Positions 26,601 to 33,027 of a DNA stretch of 43,017 nt are shown here, piece by piece; position 1 is the stretch's first letter, and each line of letters starts with the position of its first letter. Source of the DNA: Fibrobacteria bacterium GUT307 (lineage in GTDB: Bacteria > Fibrobacterota > Fibrobacteria > Fibrobacterales > Fibrobacteraceae); contig LIUI01000036.1 of assembly GCA_001462235.1 (NCBI GenBank), positions 1 to 43,017 of the forward strand. Reading direction: 5' to 3'. A model generated the notes under the pieces. That model was not told the DNA's origin. It saw nothing but the letters and a program-made list of their open reading frames with translations, and searched no databases. The position numbers were made by a program, and so were the translations under genes.

Positions 26601-27403
26601 TGCCCTAGGCTATATAGTTTTGACAGATATTCTATCCCGCCGTTTCTGAGTATTTTTTGCATCACGGAAATAATAGGTTTTAAAGATTCGGTTTGCGTTG
26701 TTAATGAAACTTCTTCGTAAATCAACGGAAGAAAATCCTCTACAAGCACATCGCTGTAAATATCAAAAGCAGCCTCTGCAGCACCTTCTTCAAAAAAAAC
26801 ATCTACTTCTTTCTGTTTTAGCATTTTATAGGCGGTTTCGTGGTCGTTCACTAAAAAAGTTTCAAAGTTTTTTGAGTTAGCCTTTACCTGCTGAATTGTT
26901 GTGGTGCCTTCTAAAAACGCATATTTCAGCGGGCGTTCTGCTGCAATATATTTGAGAGAAGGGCTGCCAACCAAACGGAAGGTTTTTATGGAACGGATAA
27001 CAATTGGGTCTGTCATGAAATAGATCTTCTTGCGTTCTTCGGTGGCGGTCAACTCTCCGGTAAAGGCTATTTCATGGCTTTTAAGCCCTGCAATTAAATT
27101 GTCCCATTCATAAAAACTAGGTACAAAAGGAATGCCAAAAATACCAGAAAGCCATTCGCAAAAAAAGGAGGTAAAGCCTTTAATATCGCCTTTACTGTCT
27201 TTAAAAGCTTCCGTACCAAGCATGGTTCCGTAATTAAAAGATTTTACCTGCTTTTTAAGTTCCTCTACTGCCCGGATTTCATCGTCCGTAATACCGGGGA
27301 CATCTTTAATAGAAACAATAGGCGGGGGTTCCGCAATAGCCGCCGTTGCAAACATTAAGCACAATAGTGCGGCAAAAAGCAAAGTGTGTTTCAGGGTGCT
27401 CAT
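23633..27403 (-). CDS. BvgS-like hybrid histidine kinase with periplasmic solute-binding domains
   Basis: A 1256-residue sensor kinase. A signal peptide (about 1-24, ending ATAAIA before EPPP) is followed by two periplasmic solute-binding-like domains (about 25-270 and 275-505), as in BvgS/EvgS. One transmembrane helix lies at about 514-536. A PAS domain (about 560-680), HisKA with phospho-acceptor His 698 in MSHEIRTPMNS, and HATPase with NLLSNAVKFT and GTGLGLTI follow. Then come a receiver with Asp 995 in FMDIQMPVMDG and an Hpt with His 1119 in LAHTLKSNA. I choose the ATG at 27403. An upstream TTG frame overlaps the -10 promoter element. It is co-transcribed with the REC-GGDEF gene, its likely phospho-target. 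Confidence 0.92.
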   Translation of the reverse strand: MSTLKHTLLFAALLCLMFATAAIAEPPPIVSIKDVPGITDDEIRAVEELKKQVKSFNYGTMLGTEAFKDSKGDIKGFTSFFCEWLSGIFGIPFVPSFYEWDNLIAGLKSHEIAFTGELTATEERKKIYFMTDPIVIRSIKTFRLVGSPSLKYIAAERPLKYAFLEGTTTIQQVKANSKNFETFLVNDHETAYKMLKQKEVDVFFEEGAAEAAFDIYSDVLVEDFLPLIYEEVSLTTQTESLKPIISVMQKILRNGGIEYLSKLYSLGHQDYIKNKLFMRFSEEEREYIRKNSVIPFIAQRDEYPISFYNSYEEQWQGITFEILKKVEALIGMSFKQVKTLDAGKTHLVSGLIPEEDKEERLIYLDTPILKGHYALLSKGDYRNIGLNDVLSLKIGLVNGKASTLQFHRWFPNHNNTVTYEDLMGAIAGLEEGKIDLVMTTQRQFLRITNFFEHTGYKANFIFDHPFDITFGVSNKDQILRSIMDKTLAMVEIEEISDRWMRKTYDYKLKITRMRMLWIIGVCTLIACLLLVTFAFIHNRKKKSQLESMVKERTKELEFRSNMLITVMDSIPSFVFVKDLNLKFTQCNATIEKYFEVREEDIIGKDEVALGFLPDELTLFNSYNRKVIEEGTTVEIEYPVSRSDGTKYLFEITLVPHKFNGAVIGLVGVAYDITKRKAIEEAALAASRSKSAFLANMSHEIRTPMNSIVGFSELALSDIVSSKTKNYLSKILENAEWLLHIINDILDISKIEAGQMTLEKIPFDLHDIFERCQTVIATKTLEKGISLYCYAEPSVGRKLLGDPVRLRQVLINLLSNAVKFTNVGTVKLYSSIKSSTDTNTTIYFEVKDSGIGITKDQIEKIFEPFVQADDSVTRKYGGTGLGLTITKNIIELMGGHLEVESILKVGSKFSFELTFDTIDAAADVPSKEIVIDASEKPNFKGDVLVCEDNQMNQMVISEHLERVGIKPVIAENGKIGLNMVSDRVQRGKPFDLIFMDIQMPVMDGLEAASKIIQFNTGTPVVAMTANVMSNDKEIYKAHGMPDCISKPFTTLELWQCLAKYLNFATSSEETTNELPKKSTDDEKLQKKLQLTFAKDNQEKFKEICDAINKKDIKLAHRLAHTLKSNAALIGESFLQKAAADVEALLKGENNAVTDSAMNKLDHELSSVLKELKPLLSEAQVAVQNKDFNTNEALNLLNRLKPMLTNMNPECMNLLDEVRSIPGADELANHIENFDFKPALEVLSELKKQWSKNDNSKK

Positions 27404-27412
27404 ACTCGTTGG

Positions 27413-27418
27413 AATATA
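27413..27418 (-). promoter_or_regulatory. Putative -10 (TATATT) for the BvgS-like kinase operon
   Basis: On the minus strand TTTTGTATATTCC lies 9 nt before the ATG at 27403, with no Shine-Dalgarno. It supports the ATG at 27403 over the upstream TTG and predicts a near-leaderless mRNA. Confidence 0.55.
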
Positions 27419-27439
27419 CAAAATTGTTACCTTGATTTC

Positions 27440-27445
27440 TATATT
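27440..27445 (+). promoter_or_regulatory. Putative -10 (TATATT) for the 27453-30064 operon
   Basis: GATTTCTATATTC lies 7 nt before the ATG at 27453, divergent from the kinase promoter. The 49-bp gap between the two genes therefore holds two face-away promoters. Confidence 0.55.
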
Positions 27446-27452
27446 CTACCTA

Positions 27453-27752
27453 ATGAGTATCCCTACCCCAGAAGTAAGGCTGGCAATACTTTTTGCCACT
27501 GTTTTTGCCATATCGCTTTTTATAGCGGTGATTATAATAATGCATTCGCTTGGCAATATGGCAAATCACCTAAAACGGATGGAATTCATAATCTCAAAAG
27601 AAATCATTTTGCGATACAACCAGCAAGTAAACTACTACAAACAGCAAAAGCAAAGAACCATAGCCAAACTAGAACGCGAAAAGAGGCAAAAAGACCTACT
27701 CGAAATCCCTCTCGTACGCAACGCCGACCAAAAAAAGAGAGAGAGGTTGTAG
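27453..27752 (+). CDS. Small membrane-anchored coiled-coil protein, unknown function
   Basis: A 99-residue protein with one hydrophobic helix at about 9-31 (LAILFATVFAISLFIAVIII) followed by a long, highly charged helix (YYKQQKQRTIAKLEREKR) that probably forms a coiled coil. I do not recognise a family. The start at 27453 follows a TATATT element by 7 nt. The frame extends upstream, but only through the promoter. Its TAG directly abuts the GTG of the methyltransferase gene. It may be the original head of a gmk operon into which the restriction-modification cassette was placed. Confidence 0.65.
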   Translation: MSIPTPEVRLAILFATVFAISLFIAVIIIMHSLGNMANHLKRMEFIISKEIILRYNQQVNYYKQQKQRTIAKLEREKRQKDLLEIPLVRNADQKKRERL

Positions 27753-28592
27753 GTGAGGGTAGTACTTGGAGATTGCAAAGAAGAATTAAAGAGTCTTGGA
27801 GAAAACTCCGTTGACTTAATAGTCACTTCACCTCCTTACGCAGACAGCAGAAAGCAAACTTATGGTGGAATAAAGCCGGAAAATTATGTTGAATGGTTTT
27901 TGCCAATTAGCAAGGAATTGCTAAGAGTACTAAAACCAACCGGAACGTTTATCTTGAATATAAAGGAAAAGGCCGAAAACGGCGAAAGAAGCACATACGT
28001 TTTAGAGTTGATTTTGGCTTTTAGAAAACAAGGTTGGTTATGGACTGAGGAATTTATCTGGCATAAAAAAAACTGCTATCCCGGAAAATGGCCAAATAGA
28101 TTTAGAGATGCTTGGGAAAGATTATTGCAATTTAACAAAACAAAAAAATTCAATATGTACCAAGATAAAGTGAAAGTTCCAATTGGAGATTGGGCAGAGT
28201 TTAGATTAAAAAATTTAAGCAATACCGACAAAATAAGGGACAACGCTAAAAACGGAAGCGGCTTTGGAAAAAACATATCAAATTGGCTTGGGAAAGAGAC
28301 AGTTTATCCCAGCAATGTGTTACATTTATCTACGGAATGCAATAATAAAAATCACAGTGCAACGTTTCCAAATACTTTGCCCGAATGGTTTATCAAATTA
28401 TTCACAAAGGAAGGCGATATGGTTTTAGACCCTTTTGCGGGTTCAGGAACAACTTTATTTGTAGCTGAAAAAATGAATAGAAATTCAATTGGAATTGAAA
28501 TTATACCGGAGTATGTATCATTAATAAAATCTCAACAGCAAAACACTCTATTTAATTTTGAGGTGGAATATGAGAAAATTAGATGCGGATGA
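27753..28592 (+). CDS. Type II DNA methyltransferase, beta-class (N4-cytosine or N6-adenine)
   Basis: A 279-residue amino-methyltransferase. The catalytic motif IV appears first, VTSPPYADSR near residues 25-34, and the S-adenosylmethionine motif I appears near the C-terminus as DPFAGSGTT (about 225-233). This order defines the beta class. ATFPNTLPEWFIKLFTKEGD before motif I is typical of the group. The start is GTG directly after the previous stop, with GAGAGG upstream. It overlaps the restriction enzyme gene by 23 nt. It should protect the host by methylating the same site that the nuclease cuts. N4C or N6A specificity cannot be settled from TSPPY alone. The gene is more A/T-rich than its flanks. 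Confidence 0.9.
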   Translation: MRVVLGDCKEELKSLGENSVDLIVTSPPYADSRKQTYGGIKPENYVEWFLPISKELLRVLKPTGTFILNIKEKAENGERSTYVLELILAFRKQGWLWTEEFIWHKKNCYPGKWPNRFRDAWERLLQFNKTKKFNMYQDKVKVPIGDWAEFRLKNLSNTDKIRDNAKNGSGFGKNISNWLGKETVYPSNVLHLSTECNNKNHSATFPNTLPEWFIKLFTKEGDMVLDPFAGSGTTLFVAEKMNRNSIGIEIIPEYVSLIKSQQQNTLFNFEVEYEKIRCG

Positions 28593-29307
28593 TGTGCAGA
28601 AATATGTAGAAGAGCATATTGCGGAATTTCATGAGAAACGCCTAAAAAGTTTGGATAAATTAAAATTGTCTGATGTTCTAAAACGAAAAAATCCATATCT
28701 TTTCAAGGCGAAAAATACAGAAACATCCGAACAAATAGTTCGCGGTATTGTTGATGCACATATTTCTTCAAATGAAGAAACGATTTTTGGTGATTGGCTT
28801 GAAAATTTGGTTATTTTTGTAAATAAAAAAGTTTATGGCGGTTGGAAATCGGGTATTCCAAATATTGATCTGGAATTTGATATAGATGATATTCGTTATA
28901 TTGTAACAATAAAGTCAGGAAAAAATTGGGGAAACAGCAGTCAGGTAAAAAAACTGATTGCCGATTTTAAATCCGCAAAAAAAACATTACGCACAAGCAA
29001 TTCACAAATTAGAGTAGTTGCGGTTAATGGTTGTTGCTACGGCATTGATAACCAACCGGATAAGGGTGAGTATTTCAAATATTGCGGTCAAGAATTTTGG
29101 GCTTTTATTTCTGGAAATGAAAATCTATATTTGGAAATAATTAAACCCTTAGGAAGGCAGGCACGTAAACAAAATGATAATTTTAGAGAATCTTATAATC
29201 AAATGATTAATTTATTTACAAAACAATTTTCAAATGTTTTTTGTAAAGAAAATGGTGAAATTGATTGGGAAAAATTATTAGAATTTAATTCAGGGAGCAA
29301 AAAATGA
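28570..29307 (+). CDS. Type II restriction endonuclease (PmeII-like family)
   Basis: A 245-residue protein that I match from memory to PmeII-type restriction endonucleases: YVEEHIAEFHEKRLKSL at the start, KRKNPYLFKAKN, VRGIVDAHISSNEET and a likely PD-(D/E)XK-type core in NIDLEFDIDDIRYIVTIKSG, where the D-E...IKSG spacing gives the catalytic acid and lysine. NWGNSSQ and VNGCCYG follow. The ATG at 28570 has GAGGTGG 5 nt upstream and lies inside the end of the methyltransferase gene. The cut site is unknown. Its TGA overlaps the next ATG (ATGA). Motifs look intact, so the system is probably active. Confidence 0.82.
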   Translation: MRKLDADDVQKYVEEHIAEFHEKRLKSLDKLKLSDVLKRKNPYLFKAKNTETSEQIVRGIVDAHISSNEETIFGDWLENLVIFVNKKVYGGWKSGIPNIDLEFDIDDIRYIVTIKSGKNWGNSSQVKKLIADFKSAKKTLRTSNSQIRVVAVNGCCYGIDNQPDKGEYFKYCGQEFWAFISGNENLYLEIIKPLGRQARKQNDNFRESYNQMINLFTKQFSNVFCKENGEIDWEKLLEFNSGSKK

Positions 29308-29483
29308 AAAAAAGTGAAATAATTTATTCTATAACAGTAGAAGACGTTCAATTTGAGGCTATGGAACAAATTGGGAGAGAATTGACAGAAGAAGAAATGT
29401 TGCAATTCAAAAAACGATTGGAATATGGAATTGGCGAAAATATGTTATTCACTTGGAATGCTCTTTTTAAGGAGTACAGATGA
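29304..29483 (+). CDS. 59-residue protein between restriction enzyme and gmk
   Basis: This short frame encodes 59 residues (starting MKKSEIIYSITVEDVQFEAM). It has AGGGAG before its ATG and four-base ATGA overlaps on both sides, with the endonuclease gene upstream and gmk downstream. Such packing argues for real translation. The sequence is acidic and helical (IGRELTEEEMLQFKKRLEYG), with no Cys or obvious DNA-binding motif. I do not recognise it with certainty. It could be a small regulator of the restriction-modification cassette, or simply a coupling ORF that carries ribosomes into gmk. Confidence 0.6.
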   Translation: MKKSEIIYSITVEDVQFEAMEQIGRELTEEEMLQFKKRLEYGIGENMLFTWNALFKEYR

Positions 29484-30064
29484 TTTTCGTCTTCAGTGCA
29501 GCGAGTGGTGCCGGCAAAACTACGCTTATGAATAAAGTTATGCCTAACTTTCCCAATGTGGTGTATTCCATTTCTGCAACAACAAGAAAGCCGCGCCCCG
29601 GTGAGGTAAACGGAACGCATTATTTTTTTAAAACAGAAGAAGAATTTAAGGAAATGATAGAGAAAGATGAACTTGTTGAATGGAATAAGGTTCATAATAA
29701 TTATTATGGGACACCTAAGTCTTTTGTTGAGCAAAAACTTGCGGAAGGCAAGGATGTTGCTTTTGATTTGGATGTTTTTGGGAAAATAAATTTTGACAAG
29801 GTTTATTCGCAAGCAATTGGGATTTTAGTTTTGCCACCCAGCATGGAAGAACTGGAAAAGCGGCTCCGCTTGCGCAATACAGAAACAGAAGAAACCCTGA
29901 AATTGAGAATGGAAAATGCAAGGAAAGAAACCGAGTTTGCCCTTACAAAAGGCAAATACGAATATACAATTTACAACGGTGATTTGGAAGTTGCCGCCGC
30001 AGAACTCAAAGGCATAATGGAAAAATACAGCTCCTTTAAGTCTTCTATCCAAAGCGGGTCTTGA
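29480..30064 (+). CDS. gmk: Guanylate kinase
   Basis: A 194-residue nucleoside monophosphate kinase converting GMP to GDP with ATP. The P-loop is SAASGAGKTT near residues 6-15. The GMP-binding block is SISATTRKPRPGEVNGTHYFF, followed by WNKVHNNYYGTPKSFVE and the lid RLRLRNTETEETLKLRM. Length is typical. AAGGAG lies 5 nt before the ATG, which also overlaps the 59-residue ORF. In the P-loop, A-A-S replaces the more usual G-P-S, a mild variation. The last 94 bp overlap a convergent gene on the other strand. Being essential and coupled to a restriction cassette makes this context unusual. Confidence 0.95.
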   Translation: MIFVFSAASGAGKTTLMNKVMPNFPNVVYSISATTRKPRPGEVNGTHYFFKTEEEFKEMIEKDELVEWNKVHNNYYGTPKSFVEQKLAEGKDVAFDLDVFGKINFDKVYSQAIGILVLPPSMEELEKRLRLRNTETEETLKLRMENARKETEFALTKGKYEYTIYNGDLEVAAAELKGIMEKYSSFKSSIQSGS

Positions 30065-30516
30065 GAATAAATCAGTTGCAAAGCTTCGCTAAAAGTTTTT
30101 TCGTTATTGTAAGGGCCAGCCCCCAATTCCATGCCCGTGCTTAGGAGTGGGATTCTTTCGCTATTATTTGCACGGCTTATTTTTAGCAATCTTTCCATAT
30201 AAGCAACCCGCAAAGGTTCAAGCTCTTTTAGAGTTTTAGCATTGTTCAAATTTTCCAGAATGTATTGCTTTTCCAGTTCCGGAATACGATTAGTTTCTGC
30301 GGCGAGTTTTGCCCGCAAAGTTCTGCGGGCAGTTTCTGCTATAGGGCATTCGGGTTGAATTTTGTTTGGAGCTACTGCTGTGCTTTCTGTTGGCTTTTTT
30401 TCAAGAGAGTTTAGCCGTGCTTGCAATAACTCAGCTTCTTTATGCAAATTTGCATCCTTGAAATATGCAATTTTTTCTTGCAAAGATTTTGTGAAAGATT
30501 CGCTGTAAAAACTCAT
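29971..30516 (-). CDS. Unknown helical protein, last gene of the thioredoxin-like operon
   Basis: I do not recognise this 181-residue protein. It is charged and predicted mostly helical. An N-terminal coiled-coil-like segment (SLQEKIAYFKDANLHKEAEL) and a middle helix rich in Glu/Leu are visible, with no signal peptide or membrane segment. The ATG overlaps the stop of the PKIE-repeat gene as ATGA, so it is co-translated. Its last 94 bp run antisense through the end of gmk. As gmk has a normal length, the overlap is probably contributed by this gene's C-terminus (ending SSAAATSKSPL). Coding status rests on frame length and coupling. Confidence 0.65.
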   Translation of the reverse strand: MSFYSESFTKSLQEKIAYFKDANLHKEAELLQARLNSLEKKPTESTAVAPNKIQPECPIAETARRTLRAKLAAETNRIPELEKQYILENLNNAKTLKELEPLRVAYMERLLKISRANNSERIPLLSTGMELGAGPYNNEKTFSEALQLIYSQDPLWIEDLKELYFSIMPLSSAAATSKSPL

Positions 30517-31019
30517 TTTGCTTCTTTATTCAAAAATTCCGTTAAAATCTCTTGCAAGCGGAGCGAATTTTCATTCATGGCTTCGCTGGCTTTTTCTTGA
30601 ACCTTTGCAAAGGCATCTTCAAATTTTTGCATAAATTCCTTTTGAGCATCTAGCCCCTTTTCATCGTTTGGAATTTGAGCGAGCAGTTTTTCTACTGCCT
30701 TGTGGAATGCTTCCAAACCGCTTTGGAACTCGGCTTGGTTTACCCGCATAAGTGTGGAAGTTTCTTGCAATACTTTTATTAAATCGTTTTGCGCATTTGC
30801 CATGCCTTGCAATAATTCTACGGTTATTGTTGATTCCTTTGCTTGCGGAATTTCAATTTTGGGAAGCTCAATCTTGGGGATTTCAATCTTTGGAAATTCC
30901 GGGAATTCAATTTTTGGGAACTCAAGTTTCTGCGACACCGGACGCTTTTTCAAAGCATTCAATATGGCAACAAGAGCTAATAGGATTAGGGCAAGGAGCA
31001 CTATAATTGCGATTGTCAT
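30513..31019 (-). CDS. Membrane-anchored protein with PKIE pentapeptide repeats and coiled coil
   Basis: A 168-residue protein of unknown function. Residues 2-21 form a hydrophobic anchor. Residues 31-58 are a run of five-residue units (KLEFP, KIEFP, then PKIEIP, KIELP, KIEIP) with proline every fifth position, a pattern expected to give a stiff extended stalk. The remaining 110 residues are amphipathic helix (LIKVLQETSTLMRV, FMQKFEDAFAKVQEKASEAM). It reads as anchor, spacer and coiled coil, perhaps a scaffold at the membrane. The ATG shares one base with the stop of the preceding gene (TAATG), and the TGA overlaps the next gene. Confidence 0.72.
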   Translation of the reverse strand: MTIAIIVLLALILLALVAILNALKKRPVSQKLEFPKIEFPEFPKIEIPKIELPKIEIPQAKESTITVELLQGMANAQNDLIKVLQETSTLMRVNQAEFQSGLEAFHKAVEKLLAQIPNDEKGLDAQKEFMQKFEDAFAKVQEKASEAMNENSLRLQEILTEFLNKEAK

Positions 31020-31786
31020 TATATACCTAACGGAAGATTGTTTTGCCTGCTTCTAAAACCCCTTGCATACATAGCCCATTTTTTTGAATAGAATATGCAC
31101 AAGCAATAAGAAACTTTAGATACATAGCGGTGAATTTTTGAAAAATAGAAATTTAAAATCTGATTGCAGTTATCGTATGCCATTATGGTTTCCAAAAATT
31201 CCTGCCTGGCAATACCGGGCACAGAGTCTTTTTGGTCTTCAAAAAATGAATTTCTTATATTGGCAAAAAATGCTTCTTCGTAATTTTGGAATGCTCCTTC
31301 AATGCTAGGGAGGACTTTTGAGCAGGAGTCGCCGGGGCAGGTTTTGTGCCATGTCTTTCTGATATTTTCTTGCAAGAGTTCTGCGCGGCTGTTCATTGTA
31401 ACCACGTATTTTTGGGCATCGCCCACCATTAAATGCACGGTGTTCAGGTAAAGGTCTTTTGCACGTCTTTCCCTTTCTTTGGAATTCTTGATGTTTTTTA
31501 TAGCTTCTGCTCCGGTTGCAACTATCTGTGCCGTGCCTTCTATTTCAAATCTCTGTTGCCATTTGGAATGCCATTCATCAAGCCGCTCCTCAAACTTTTG
31601 CTTCAATTCTAAAAATCCGTTATGTGCCATAAGCCACGCGGGCTTGCTCTGCGAGATATTTTCACTATGCGGAAAATCCTCAGGATGCTCTGCCAGCCAG
31701 CCCAGATGCTCAGAAAGAATAATAACAAGGGCAGGGTCCATATTGCGAGCCAACTCTGCGTAAGAAAAATTTTTAGATGGTTTCAC
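31019..31786 (-). CDS. Unknown 255-residue helical protein (GTG start)
   Basis: I do not recognise this protein. It begins at a GTG that directly abuts the TAA of the thioredoxin-like gene, with no Shine-Dalgarno, so its translation probably depends on coupling. It is predicted largely helical and is rich in Trp, Glu and Lys (LAEHPEDF, DEWHSKWQQRFEIE, KERERRAKDLYLNTVH). It has several cysteines, including CPGDSC near residue 150 and CLC near the end. The C-terminus is basic. No membrane helix or known catalytic motif is seen. The link to a CPHC thioredoxin-like protein makes the CxxxxC pair worth noting. Confidence 0.65.
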   Translation of the reverse strand: MKPSKNFSYAELARNMDPALVIILSEHLGWLAEHPEDFPHSENISQSKPAWLMAHNGFLELKQKFEERLDEWHSKWQQRFEIEGTAQIVATGAEAIKNIKNSKERERRAKDLYLNTVHLMVGDAQKYVVTMNSRAELLQENIRKTWHKTCPGDSCSKVLPSIEGAFQNYEEAFFANIRNSFFEDQKDSVPGIARQEFLETIMAYDNCNQILNFYFSKIHRYVSKVSYCLCIFYSKKWAMYARGFRSRQNNLPLGI

Positions 31787-32329
31787 TTATTTGCTTATAC
31801 CGGGCAACTTCTCTATATCGGCTTTTATGTCTTTCAAGTTCTCTTTTTCAAGGGCGGTATAGCGGGTAACTTTTCCATCCGGAGAAATCAAGTAAAGCCG
31901 TGGCACGTAGCCATCTCCATATTTTTTTGCAAATTCTTGTTCGGAATCTTGAAAGAAAGGAATGGTAGCTTTATGTTGCTCCATAAACATGAGAATATCC
32001 CTTTTACCAACGCCATTAACCGCAATCGCAACGCTAGCCAGCCCTTTTTGCTCATATTCTTTTGCTACCTGCTGAACGCCGGGGTAGCTTTTTTGGCAAT
32101 GTGGGCAGTGCGGGCTAAAATAATATAGCAGCAAAGGGCGCTGGCCAAACACCGAATAAGGCATATTGGCATCTTTTATGCCCGCCAAATTGATGTTGAA
32201 ATCCATCAGAAGCGGTTTGCCTGTGGAATCTGCCATGGGAGCTGTTACTGGCTTAGCACCCGGTAGCATTTGCGCAAAGGCGTTGCCAAATACGCAAAAA
32301 AGAGCGAGAAGGAGGAGTATAATACGCAT
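31787..32329 (-). CDS. Exported thioredoxin-like (TlpA/ResA family) protein
   Basis: A 180-residue protein with a clear signal peptide (about 1-19, MRIILLLLALFCVFGNAFA) and a thioredoxin fold. The redox motif CPHC sits in YFSPHCPHCQKSYPG near residues 73-87, and the cis-proline segment VPRLYLISPDGKV lies near 142-154. CPHC is the DsbA-type active site, here in a TlpA-like background, so reduction or oxidation of envelope disulfides is likely. It heads a four-gene minus-strand operon of otherwise unknown proteins. The ATG lies 8 nt after a TATATT element and has no Shine-Dalgarno. Confidence 0.88.
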   Translation of the reverse strand: MRIILLLLALFCVFGNAFAQMLPGAKPVTAPMADSTGKPLLMDFNINLAGIKDANMPYSVFGQRPLLLYYFSPHCPHCQKSYPGVQQVAKEYEQKGLASVAIAVNGVGKRDILMFMEQHKATIPFFQDSEQEFAKKYGDGYVPRLYLISPDGKVTRYTALEKENLKDIKADIEKLPGISK

Positions 32330-32337
32330 AATAGGGG

Positions 32338-32343
32338 AATATA
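32338..32343 (-). promoter_or_regulatory. Putative -10 (TATATT) for the TlpA-like operon
   Basis: On the minus strand GAATTTCTATATTCCCC lies 8 nt before the ATG at 32329, predicting a near-leaderless mRNA. It is divergent from the nth promoter. Confidence 0.55.
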
Positions 32344-32370
32344 GAAATTCTTTGTGCGTTGTGATTTTTT

Positions 32371-32376
32371 TACCTT
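32371..32376 (+). promoter_or_regulatory. Putative -10 (TACCTT) for nth
   Basis: TTTTTTTACCTTACCATT precedes the nth ATG with a 6-nt gap. The arrangement is almost the same as before trpB (TTTTTCTACCTTC), and there is no ribosome site. Confidence 0.5.
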
Positions 32377-32382
32377 ACCATT

Positions 32383-33006
32383 ATGCCTGTTACCCTAGCC
32401 TTTATAAAACAAACCCTTGATGAATTATACCCAAACCCGCAAGCTCCCCTTAAATATGCGGATGCCTTTTCATTTTTGGTTGCGGTTGTGCTCTCTGCGC
32501 AGTGCAAGGATTCCGTTGTGAATACGGTTACGCCGGCACTCATGGCGGTAGCACCTACTCCACAAATAATGGCTAAATTGTCCACACAAAAGATATACAA
32601 ACTTATCAAATTGTGCGGATTGGCTAAAAATAAGAGCCGTTTTATAAAAGAATTATCGAGAATAATAGTTGAAAAGCATGGTGGAAAAGTACCCGGTTCT
32701 TTTGAGGAATTAGAGGCTTTGCCGGGCGTTGGGCATAAAACAGCAAGCGTTGTAATGTCTCATATTTTTGGAGTCCCTGCCTTCCCCGTAGATACCCATA
32801 TTCACAGGCTTGCTCATAGATGGGGATTAAGCAACGGCTTTTCCGTTTTACAAACGGAAAAAGATTTGAAAGCGGTATTTGCACCAAGCGAATGGCTTAA
32901 AAGGCATTTGCAAATCATTTACTATGGGCGGGAATTTTGCCCTGCAAGGGGGCATAGTCTGGAAAAATGCGTGATTTGTTTCCATTTGGCAAAAAGACAA
33001 GAATAG
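32383..33006 (+). CDS. nth: Endonuclease III (DNA glycosylase/AP lyase), lacking one cluster cysteine
   Basis: A 207-residue base-excision repair enzyme of the HhH-GPD family that removes oxidised pyrimidines. LVAVVLSAQCKDSVVNTVTP is the usual N-terminal block. The helix-hairpin-helix with catalytic Lys is LPGVGHKTASVV, and the catalytic Asp is in FPVDTHIHRLAHRWG. The C-terminus, where canonical Nth has four Cys spaced 6-2-5 for a 4Fe-4S cluster, reads FCPARGHSLEKCVICFHLAK. It has three cysteines, altered spacing and no fourth. Some Nth proteins lack the cluster, so activity may be kept. It is monocistronic, convergent with the DUF4276-like gene, 21 nt apart. Confidence 0.93.
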   Translation: MPVTLAFIKQTLDELYPNPQAPLKYADAFSFLVAVVLSAQCKDSVVNTVTPALMAVAPTPQIMAKLSTQKIYKLIKLCGLAKNKSRFIKELSRIIVEKHGGKVPGSFEELEALPGVGHKTASVVMSHIFGVPAFPVDTHIHRLAHRWGLSNGFSVLQTEKDLKAVFAPSEWLKRHLQIIYYGREFCPARGHSLEKCVICFHLAKRQE

Positions 33007-33027
33007 GAATTGAATTTTTATTATTCT

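Noticed and set aside
27404-27421. TTG start adding six residues to the BvgS-like kinase
   Set aside because: The TTG overlaps the TATATT promoter element, and the extra residues would precede a clean signal peptide. The ATG at 27403 fits better.
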